Assembly (NCBI RefSeq): GCF_026191675.1
Contig: NZ_JAKRRY010000019.1
Location: 42,836-106,835 of the forward strand
DNA: 64,000 bases
Reading direction: 5' to 3'
Source: Vibrio qingdaonensis
Lineage (GTDB): Bacteria > Pseudomonadota > Gammaproteobacteria > Enterobacterales > Vibrionaceae
The translations under genes were made by a program, and so were the position numbers. The notes beneath the pieces are model-generated. The model did no database searches. It saw nothing but the letters and a program-made list of their open reading frames with translations, and was not told the origin of the DNA. Shown one piece after another: positions 8,297 to 15,332 of this stretch. Positions within the stretch are counted from its first letter, which is position 1, and each line of letters opens with the position of its first letter.

Positions 8297-9568
8297 ATGA
8301 CAACTAGTATCATTAAGATCTCAAGAAATACTGAAAAGGCTCCATTGAATGTTCACTCTTCTCAATCCGTTGCCTTTTCCCATTATAATAATATTTCTGC
8401 CCAATTGCCGATCGATCCAGACACTAATACGCTGGTTTTTGGCGGTGTCGAAGAGCAGGCCAAACAGTGCTTGAGTAATATTAAAACGATTGTTAACAGT
8501 ATCGACCACACCATGAGCGACGTGGTGAGAATCAATGTCTATCTGAAAAATATTACCGATTTAGATAAAGTGAATGAAGTCTATTGCGGATTTTTCAATA
8601 TGTATGTTCCTACTCATACTTCTCTAGCTGTCGCCGCATTGCCTTTAGAAGGGGCGTCAGTACAAATGGACGCTGTTATTTCCAATGGTGAGGGAACCTA
8701 TCCGCAAGAAGCGTGTGACTTAGTAAAATTGGCAAGAAATACACCAAATGCGCCAGTGACGTCACTGTCTACACAAAGCGTTGCTTTCTCTCATTACAGT
8801 CACGTGTCAGCACAGCTACCTATTGAGGCGACAACAGGTAATGTGATTGCTGGAGGAGTGCGAGAGCAAACTCAACAATGTTTAAAAAACATTAAAGCCA
8901 TATTGGAAGGCATAGAAGTGCCTGTTGATGATGTGGTAAAAATAAACGTTCATCTAAAAAACCTTGCGGACTTGGATGCCTTTGATGAGGTGTATACCAG
9001 GTTCTTTCCTGACTCATCGATCGCAAGAGCGGTGAATTATATGCCTGCGCGTTCGGTGATTGTGGCAGAGGGGTTGCCCATGAATGCCTTGGTGCAAGTC
9101 GATGCTACCGTTTCTCATGGTGATGGGACTCCGCCGCAAGTGGTTGAAGATCGCCATGGTATTGTGATTAGAGCTCACAATACTAACAAAGCGCCTGTTA
9201 GTGCTTTATCGTCGCAAAGTGTGGCTTTTTCTCACTACAATAACCTTTCCGCTCAACTTCCTATTGACCCGTCGGTAGGGGCGATTGTGGCCTTTGGAGT
9301 GAAAGAGCAAGCCATGCAGTGCCTGAACAATATTACGTCCATTGTAGAGAGTGTGGGTCATGTTATTGATGACGTGGTGAAGCTCAACGTTCAGCTCAAA
9401 GACATGGACGATCTCGCAATATTCAATGATGTGTTACCAAGCTACTTCACCAATACATTGCCCGCCGTGACGGTGATTGGCGTGTCAAGTCTACCCAAGG
9501 ATGCGGTTATACAAATGGATGCCATTGTGTCTAATGCTGAGGGTACGTCACCGACGAAACCTCAGTAA
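8297..9568 (+). CDS. Three-domain RidA (YjgF/YER057c/UK114) fusion protein
   Basis: 423 residues made of three tandem RidA-like domains (about 1-140, 141-283 and 284-423), each with the same series: SSQSVAFSHY-type start, SAQLPI strand, EQ-x-x-QCL-x-NI helix, DVV-K/R-xNV strand, then LP…V-Q-M/V-D-A. RidA proteins are normally single-domain trimers that hydrolyse reactive enamines/imines using a conserved arginine (E. coli R105). At that position domain 1 has His107, domain 2 Arg252 and domain 3 Val391, so only the middle domain keeps it. The fusion could fold as an intramolecular trimer with one active site. The gene lies in a polyamine/carbamoyl-phosphate cluster; a role there is inferred from context. 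Confidence 0.88.
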   Translation: MTTSIIKISRNTEKAPLNVHSSQSVAFSHYNNISAQLPIDPDTNTLVFGGVEEQAKQCLSNIKTIVNSIDHTMSDVVRINVYLKNITDLDKVNEVYCGFFNMYVPTHTSLAVAALPLEGASVQMDAVISNGEGTYPQEACDLVKLARNTPNAPVTSLSTQSVAFSHYSHVSAQLPIEATTGNVIAGGVREQTQQCLKNIKAILEGIEVPVDDVVKINVHLKNLADLDAFDEVYTRFFPDSSIARAVNYMPARSVIVAEGLPMNALVQVDATVSHGDGTPPQVVEDRHGIVIRAHNTNKAPVSALSSQSVAFSHYNNLSAQLPIDPSVGAIVAFGVKEQAMQCLNNITSIVESVGHVIDDVVKLNVQLKDMDDLAIFNDVLPSYFTNTLPAVTVIGVSSLPKDAVIQMDAIVSNAEGTSPTKPQ

Positions 9569-9672
9569 GCAGGCCCAAATGGCCATAATCAAATGGGGCG
9601 CATTAACATGTGCCCCATTTGCTCTGACAGTCGGCTTTTAAAATCCATGCCAATGTCTTGGTTACTTACCCG

Positions 9673-10341
9673 CTAAGTAAGCTGATTAAGGTGACTAAGG
9701 TGATGAGGCTCGGCTGGCGGCTCACTTGTTGGTTCAATACGCTGTAGATACTGTGGTAAGTAAACAGAGAGATAAGCTAGTGCTAGTCTATACCCTTCTT
9801 TGCCTGCTTCTGAGCTGATCTGGTTTCTTCCCGTAGTATTGTAAAACGTGCTGTAAACCTTATCAGCCGCCTGAAGCGCTATCGCAAAAATATTGTAGTT
9901 ATTGGGTAAAGCTGGCAGTACAAAGTGCTGCTGGTAGAGCTTGAGAATACGTTCTCCCAGCGCTTGGTCGTGTTCAAAGTCGGCTTTTCTTAGGTCATAG
10001 AATTTGTGCTGGCCAAGCACTAACTTCGTGGCGACGGGATTGTTTTGGTAGTACTGGAAATAAGCACGTTCAATACTCCACGTAATGGCTTGCCAATTAT
10101 CAAAGCGTGGTGTTTTCTCAATGTTAGCAAGCATGTGGTCGAAATCACGAAATACATCATCTGCAATACATAGAAGTAATGCTTCTATATTAGGATAATG
10201 GTGATATACCGTTGAAGTGGCTATTTTTGCATGTCTAGCAATATCATAAATGGAAATGTTATTAATATCACTTCGCTCAATTATTTGAAAAGTGGCTTCT
10301 TTTATTTTTGTTATTTTTTCTTTTTTTGTTATTGATTTCAT
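9673..10341 (-). CDS. TetR family transcriptional regulator
   Basis: 222 residues. The N-terminal helix-turn-helix reads ISIYDIARHAKIATSTVYHHYPNIEALL (about 29-56), the standard TetR pattern; the rest is a helical ligand domain. It is divergent from the APC transporter gene, and a perfect 24-bp palindrome lies between them (10455-10478), so it very likely represses that gene and itself. The ligand is probably an amine or amino acid, judged only by the neighbours. Confidence 0.88.
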   Translation of the reverse strand: MKSITKKEKITKIKEATFQIIERSDINNISIYDIARHAKIATSTVYHHYPNIEALLLCIADDVFRDFDHMLANIEKTPRFDNWQAITWSIERAYFQYYQNNPVATKLVLGQHKFYDLRKADFEHDQALGERILKLYQQHFVLPALPNNYNIFAIALQAADKVYSTFYNTTGRNQISSEAGKEGYRLALAYLSVYLPQYLQRIEPTSEPPAEPHHLSHLNQLT

Positions 10342-10454
10342 TGTTAATATCCTACTGCCGTTGGGTGAAGGGAGTTGAATTTGACTGATAGAATATATTT
10401 AGCCCATCAATGTAAGGCAAATATTAAGATAAACACTACGTCAATATATGTTGC

Positions 10455-10478
10455 AATGATTGATTAGAATCAATCATT
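10455..10478. promoter_or_regulatory. Perfect palindrome, probable TetR operator
   Basis: AATGATTGATT (10455-10465), a 2-bp centre AG, then its exact complement at 10468-10478. Located in the 325-bp gap between the divergent tetR-type gene and the APC transporter gene; size and symmetry fit a TetR dimer pair. Confidence 0.6.
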
Positions 10479-10666
10479 TTCAAAGTAAATGCATAGCTTG
10501 TTAATACTGGTATGAGGGTCACGATTTTCTGGGTTAATACACCACTATTACCGATGTCAGATTCCAAGCTCAGTAATAGTAGTACTGGCTTGGTTTAATG
10601 GTTTCAAGGCTACACATAATGCCGATAAATACTACTTACCTTGCTGGTTCCATTGGAGAATCTATT

Positions 10667-12070
10667 ATGGAAGAGAAAACAAAGAAAAAACTAGGGCTTG
10701 TCGATATTGTTCTTTTTGGGGTATGTACCGTACTGGTTGTCGATACCGTTGCGGCGACCGCAGTGGCTGGGCCGGGGGGAATATTCTGGTGGTTGGTCAT
10801 TTTGATTTTGTTCTTTTTACCTTATGGCTTAATTACCGCGGAGCTTGCGACAACGTATCCAGCCGAAGGTGGGATCTACGATTGGGTGAAACGCGCATTT
10901 GGTCGTAACTGGGGAGCAAGAACGGCGTGGTTCTATTGGGTCAACTATGCCTTGTGGGTGCCTGCGGTATTTTATCTCTTTGCGGTTGTGTTAGCGCAGG
11001 TATTAAATACTGAGTTTTCACCATGGCAGATAGCCGGTGTTTCCATTGCAATGAGTTGGTTGTGCTCTTATATCAGCACCAAGCCGGTTGCCGACGCGAA
11101 TTGGATATCTTCCCTTGGCGCTATTTTGAAAGTGCTTATTATGTCCGTTTTGGGTATTGGCGGTCTGATTCAAGCGTTTAATGGTGAAGTGGCGAACGAC
11201 TTTAGTGCCAGTGCTTTTGCGCCATCATTTCAGGTTGGTTTTGCTATTCTTTCCGTGATGTTGTTTAACTTGCTGGGTTTTGAAGTGGTGTCTGCAGCGT
11301 CGGATTCCATGGAAAACCCGAAAAAAGACATTCCGAAAGCGACGGTACTTGGCGGAATATTGATTGCCTTTTTCTATCTTCTGGCCACGTTTGGTGTGCA
11401 AGCAGCACTACCTCTGGATCAAATTTCAGCGTCGGCGGGTTTGTATGAAAGCTTAGTCATCTTATTTGGTATTGAAGGCTTTACTGGTGTGGTTATTAAT
11501 ATTTTGGCGATTTGTTTTATGTTTACCTTGGTCGCGAATATTACCAACTGGTCAGTGGGGGTTAACTATGTGGCGCTTTACGCGGCCAAAAATGACGATA
11601 TGCCGAAAGTATTTGCTACCACAACTCAGTCGGGTACGCCGAAGGGAGCCGCGATTTGGAATGGTATTGTCGCCACGATCACTATGATTGCTTATGCACT
11701 GATTGCCACATTTGGCGGTAACGAAGATCTATTTTGGAACGTATTTTCACTTGGCGCTATCATTCTATTATTGTCTTACGTTGTTATGTTTCCTGCATTT
11801 CTTAAGTTGCGTAAAATCGACGCGGTACTGCCACGTCCTTATAAAGTGGCAGGTCAACCGTGGTTAATTCGACTCATGTGTTTTGTGCCAATGTGTTTGT
11901 TGATTGGCGGTATTATTACGTTTTTCTGGGTGCCGGGTCAGCCATTTGATTGGACGTACTTCTGGCAAGTAGGGACGGGTATCGGTATCGCGATATTATT
12001 TGGTGAAGTGTATATTTTTAGAACAACAAAGCCGGAGCAAGATTCGCAGCCAGTATTAGGTGATTCATAA
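10667..12070 (+). CDS. APC-superfamily amino acid/polyamine transporter
   Basis: 467 residues with about 12 hydrophobic segments. GLVDIVLFGVCTVLVVDTVAA near the N-terminus and YPAEGGIYDWVKRAFG in TM2-3 are typical of the amino acid/polyamine/organocation family, in the part related to glutamate:GABA and agmatine:putrescine antiporters. The start is the ATG at 10667 with GGAG 10 bp before it; an in-frame ATG at 10598 lacks such a site. Beside a putrescine-type carbamoyltransferase and arcC, exchange of agmatine or another amine for putrescine is an attractive guess, not shown. Confidence 0.85.
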   Translation: MEEKTKKKLGLVDIVLFGVCTVLVVDTVAATAVAGPGGIFWWLVILILFFLPYGLITAELATTYPAEGGIYDWVKRAFGRNWGARTAWFYWVNYALWVPAVFYLFAVVLAQVLNTEFSPWQIAGVSIAMSWLCSYISTKPVADANWISSLGAILKVLIMSVLGIGGLIQAFNGEVANDFSASAFAPSFQVGFAILSVMLFNLLGFEVVSAASDSMENPKKDIPKATVLGGILIAFFYLLATFGVQAALPLDQISASAGLYESLVILFGIEGFTGVVINILAICFMFTLVANITNWSVGVNYVALYAAKNDDMPKVFATTTQSGTPKGAAIWNGIVATITMIAYALIATFGGNEDLFWNVFSLGAIILLLSYVVMFPAFLKLRKIDAVLPRPYKVAGQPWLIRLMCFVPMCLLIGGIITFFWVPGQPFDWTYFWQVGTGIGIAILFGEVYIFRTTKPEQDSQPVLGDS

Positions 12071-12077
12071 CGTAAAA

Positions 12078-12109
12078 AATCAAGCCAGAGCGAATGTTCT
12101 GGCTTGATT
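12078..12109 (-). terminator. Terminator for the glycine-zipper lipoprotein gene (may be bidirectional)
   Basis: 12-bp arms AATCAAGCCAGA (12078-12089) and the complement (12098-12109). On the minus strand a run of six T follows directly, so it serves the gene at 12135-12644; it also sits right after the transporter stop on the plus strand. Confidence 0.75.
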
Positions 12110-12134
12110 CACATCACAATTCACGACGTGTCAT

Positions 12135-12644
12135 TTATTGAGGGAGCACCACTTGCCCCGCCACAATAGGGAAGAGACTGGTTTGTGGCTTTTTGTCCAT
12201 GTGTACGGTGGTTTTGGTACCGGCAACGTCATACGTGACATCGTACCCAGAGACTTGAGTCGAAGTGACATATTCCGTCTTGCAACGTCGTTCTGTCGTG
12301 CTGACGGTGCTATTTTTCTGTGCATTTTCTTGAATCTTTCGACCTGTCATGGCACCAGCAACCGTGCCAACCGCAGTGGCGACAGTTTTTCCAGAACCTC
12401 CACCGACTTGATTACCTAATGCAGCGCCTGCGGCGGCGCCACCAAGCGTACCAAGCAGTTTATCTTCATCTTTTATGTCAGCTTGGCGTGTTACGACGAC
12501 ATCGTTGCATACTTGTCGCGGCGTTTTTACTGAGCTGGTTACCGCTTCAACTAACGTGACCGTTGCGTGTGTTGGTGCTTCTTCTTTACAGGCTGAAAGG
12601 ACAATCATCCCTGTTGCTGCTAGTACCACTGCTTTCATTTTCAT
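12135..12644 (-). CDS. Glycine-zipper outer-membrane lipoprotein (17-kDa antigen/SlyB-like)
   Basis: 169 residues with a lipoprotein signal peptide ending in LSAC (Cys19), then a polar stretch, a glycine-zipper hairpin (LLGTLGGAAAGAALGNQVGGGSGKTVATAVGTVAGAMTG, about 64-102) and a C-terminal domain with a cysteine near CKTEYV. Proteins of this type are anchored in the outer membrane and often affect envelope integrity. It stands alone with its own terminator; no direct function can be given. Confidence 0.82.
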   Translation of the reverse strand: MKMKAVVLAATGMIVLSACKEEAPTHATVTLVEAVTSSVKTPRQVCNDVVVTRQADIKDEDKLLGTLGGAAAGAALGNQVGGGSGKTVATAVGTVAGAMTGRKIQENAQKNSTVSTTERRCKTEYVTSTQVSGYDVTYDVAGTKTTVHMDKKPQTSLFPIVAGQVVLPQ

Positions 12645-12972
12645 TGAAAATTCCTAATTATGTTTTTGTATAGGCAGTATGGTAAGGAGAAAAATGATAG
12701 ATAAATCAGCAGTAAATGAAGTCTATGTCAGTGTCTGGTGAAGAGTCAGGGCAGTATGAGCATTGTGTAAAAAGCGATAAGGGGTTGGGTAATCATTACG
12801 AATAAGGAGCAAGTTACTTGGGAAGACGCGGGAGGAGGTTGGATACATCATGACCTATATTCTTTGCAAACCAACCAGATTTTCTGATGTGGTTAAGGTA
12901 TGATGCCTGCGTATTAAATATCGTGTGGTGTGCATGCTTTCTTGTCGTTATCATTATCGAGGGTATCTCTTA

Positions 12973-13275
12973 ATGTCAGTGATGTTGCTGGTATTGAGTT
13001 TTTTTGCCGTTAGCAATGAAGCGAATGAGGCGATGTCGCACCAGGGCGTTCTCAACTTCAGCCAAACCCCTATCTCATTTGCCACGAACTCACACAAACT
13101 GGAAACAGCTACGCAATCTCATTGCTGCGCCTCATTTTGTTTGCTTAAAGTCCCGTGTGGTCAGTCTATTACTTTTCTAAATCAACATCGAGTAACACGA
13201 GCACTTATGCCAAGGGACGAAGCCGAAAAGGCCATTGCTCGCATTCAAACCTTGTTCCGCCCTCCAATCGCATAA
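12973..13275 (+). CDS. Small exported protein of unknown function upstream of dsbA
   Basis: 100 residues from the ATG at 12973, which has GAGGG 9 bp upstream; a longer frame from a GTG at 12925 lacks a site. The start MSVMLLVLSFFAVSNEA looks like a signal peptide. The middle holds a cysteine cluster (HCCASFCLLKVPC) and the tail is basic. I do not recognise the family. It runs in the same direction as dsbA with a 64-bp gap, so it may be an oxidative-folding client or partner, but this is only position. Confidence 0.5.
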   Translation: MSVMLLVLSFFAVSNEANEAMSHQGVLNFSQTPISFATNSHKLETATQSHCCASFCLLKVPCGQSITFLNQHRVTRALMPRDEAEKAIARIQTLFRPPIA

Positions 13276-13339
13276 TCCTTATTAATATCAATTTATTGCG
13301 AGTTTTCGCACATCATTAATATTTTTGGAATTATGCCCA

Positions 13340-13939
13340 ATGAAAACACTATTTACTTTATTTACAGCGCTTATGCTGAGCGTGTCTGTGCAAGCGTCAA
13401 CCTTTGAAGAGGGCACGCATTACACCGTTTTGGATGTTGATAAATCGACGATGCCAAAAGTGACGGAGTTTTTCTCGTTCTATTGTCCACACTGTTACAA
13501 ATTTGAAGCTGTGGTTGAAAATTTAAAGCCCGCACTTGCAGAAGGCGTTAAGTTTGAAAAGGTGCACGTTGCCTTTATGGGTAATGACATGGCTGTGCCA
13601 ATGGCGAAATCGTACGCGACGATGGTGGCACTCAAGGCGGAAAAAACCATGGTGCCCGCGATGTTTAACCAAATCCATGAGATGAACAAAAGACCGAACA
13701 ATGAGCAACAGCTCCGTCAAATCTTCTTAGATAATGGTATTGACGCGAAAGCCTTCGATTCGGCATACAGCAGCTTTGTGGTTAACTCAATGCAGAAGAA
13801 GTTTGATAAGCAGTTTGAGGCCAGTACATTGGCGGGCGTACCGGGCGTGTTGGTAAACAATAAGTACATTGTTCAGCCGTCTGGAATCAAAAGTTATGAT
13901 GAATATAATGAGCTCGTGAATTACTTGCTCACCCTTTAA
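13340..13939 (+). CDS. dsbA: Thiol:disulfide interchange protein DsbA
   Basis: 199-residue precursor with signal peptide MKTLFTLFTALMLSVSVQAS, the thioredoxin-fold active site FYCPHC (C49-P-H-C52) and the cis-proline loop GVPG. It introduces disulfide bonds into periplasmic proteins. The sequence strongly resembles Vibrio TcpG/DsbA (for example AFMGNDMA…, RQIFLDNGIDA, VNYLLTL end). The start is ATG 13340, after TTGGAATT. Vibrios already have a housekeeping DsbA, so this could be that gene or a second copy; the window does not show which. Confidence 0.92.
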   Translation: MKTLFTLFTALMLSVSVQASTFEEGTHYTVLDVDKSTMPKVTEFFSFYCPHCYKFEAVVENLKPALAEGVKFEKVHVAFMGNDMAVPMAKSYATMVALKAEKTMVPAMFNQIHEMNKRPNNEQQLRQIFLDNGIDAKAFDSAYSSFVVNSMQKKFDKQFEASTLAGVPGVLVNNKYIVQPSGIKSYDEYNELVNYLLTL

Positions 13940-13963
13940 TGGGGGTACACATCGTTGATAAAG

Positions 13964-13993
13964 AAAACCAGAGCTTTGACTCTGGTTTTTTTA
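13964..13993 (+). terminator. Rho-independent terminator after dsbA
   Basis: AAAACCAGAG (13964-13973) and CTCTGGTTTT (13980-13989) around a CTTTGA loop, with a continuing T-run. Confidence 0.85.
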
Positions 13994-14095
13994 TTTGAGG
14001 CGAGAGCCCTATAACAGACCCCGAGGATGCGCTAGTTAATCGCCGGGGTAAACTATTATTAATAGGCTTGGTTTCATGATTTATGTTGAGGAGAA

Positions 14096-15328
14096 CTAAC
14101 CATGAAAAAGGCCGCTTAGAGGGGCATTTTTATAGGGAATACTGACGCCATACGCTTTACTGTAAGCGGCGAGAATTTGACCTATTGGCCCAACATTTTC
14201 CATTAATCGTCCTCCTTTTTCCGTGGCGAGCTTTGTATTGTTTCCCCCTATCAGGACAAACGGGAGATCGGATGAACTGTGCGCTTGGCCATCGTCCATT
14301 TCTGATGTAACCATAATAATGGAGTTATCAAATAAGGTACTGCCGCCAGTATCTGGCATTGTTTTTAATAGCTCTATCAAGCGCGTCACTTTGCTAAGGT
14401 ACCAACGGCGATGTTGAATATAAATCGGTAGCGTTGCTGAACTATAGTGCGATGCATCATGGGGTACCGTCCTACTGACGCTCTCGACGACCTTTGAGTC
14501 ATTTGAAGTGCCGAGTTGTAAAGAAACAATGCGTGTTTTTTCACACGATAACGCTAGGGCAGCATTGGCGACCTGTAGGTCTGCTCGCCTGTCACGACCT
14601 TCTGCGGTACTTGAAAATATACTTGTGTTGCAGGTTTTCCCTGCGTTACCAATAGCATTATTCAATTCGGTGTTTACGTCTTGTGATGTCGTTCTGAAAG
14701 CATTCGTTTTTGCTGCTTCTAAGCCGCCAAGTTGTTGCTCTAAAAGCTCAATATCTGGAATGGATTTGGACAGTAGCGCGAGTTTTCTGCTCTCAATCGA
14801 GTTGCCCTCCGATATGTCTCCCCCAAATAAGTCGTTAAAGATGGCTTGAGGATCATCATTGTGCATGAGAGCGCCATTTAAGTTACGGCTTGTGACAAAT
14901 CCGCCATGGCCCCAATAGTTCGTATCTACCCCGAGGCGTAAAGCCCTTTTGGGCATTCCTGAGGAAAAGTAGTTCTCAAAGTGAAAATCAATAGAGCCTT
15001 GACCGACATTTTCCTGCCAAACCCCTTTATAGCCATCATGTCCGGTTCCTCCGGTACTTTTACATCCCGAAAAGAACACGATATGGTCTTTGTACTGATC
15101 CAACTCAGCGGTGCAGTCATTCATTTCTAGACCATTTGAGCTTTGTTTGGGATGCCATTTTCCTCTAGGATAACCATCAGAAAAGTTAACAAAGATAAAC
15201 TTGGTATCTGAATTGTTTGTTGCGGTACTTTTTGCAAAGGTTGGGAGAGTGCAAAACCCTAATCCGACACCAGCCGCTATACTGGTTTTCAATAAGTTGC
15301 GTCGCGATTGATTAAAATGATTTGTCAT
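14096..15328 (-). CDS. Tat-exported DUF1552 family protein
   Basis: 410 residues. The N-terminus QSRRNLLKTSIAAGVGLGF is a twin-arginine signal, so the protein is exported folded. The rest matches DUF1552 in length and pattern (sulfatase/DUF1501-like: FSGCKSTGGTGHDGYKG, ELLKTMPDTGGSTLFDNSIIMVTSEM, LPFVLIGG). The function is not established. It lies 4 bp downstream of the 909-residue cytochrome-type gene; the same pairing of DUF1552 with DUF1592-type proteins is common in Planctomycetes, Myxococcota and marine bacteria. A copper/iron-free redox or hydrolytic role on polymers is only speculation. Confidence 0.82.
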   Translation of the reverse strand: MTNHFNQSRRNLLKTSIAAGVGLGFCTLPTFAKSTATNNSDTKFIFVNFSDGYPRGKWHPKQSSNGLEMNDCTAELDQYKDHIVFFSGCKSTGGTGHDGYKGVWQENVGQGSIDFHFENYFSSGMPKRALRLGVDTNYWGHGGFVTSRNLNGALMHNDDPQAIFNDLFGGDISEGNSIESRKLALLSKSIPDIELLEQQLGGLEAAKTNAFRTTSQDVNTELNNAIGNAGKTCNTSIFSSTAEGRDRRADLQVANAALALSCEKTRIVSLQLGTSNDSKVVESVSRTVPHDASHYSSATLPIYIQHRRWYLSKVTRLIELLKTMPDTGGSTLFDNSIIMVTSEMDDGQAHSSSDLPFVLIGGNNTKLATEKGGRLMENVGPIGQILAAYSKAYGVSIPYKNAPLSGLFHG

Positions 15329-15332
15329 GTTG

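Noticed and set aside
14508..14849. 113-codon plus-strand frame inside the DUF1552 gene
   Set aside because: Antisense shadow of a well-supported exported protein; Ser/Cys-rich, no start site.
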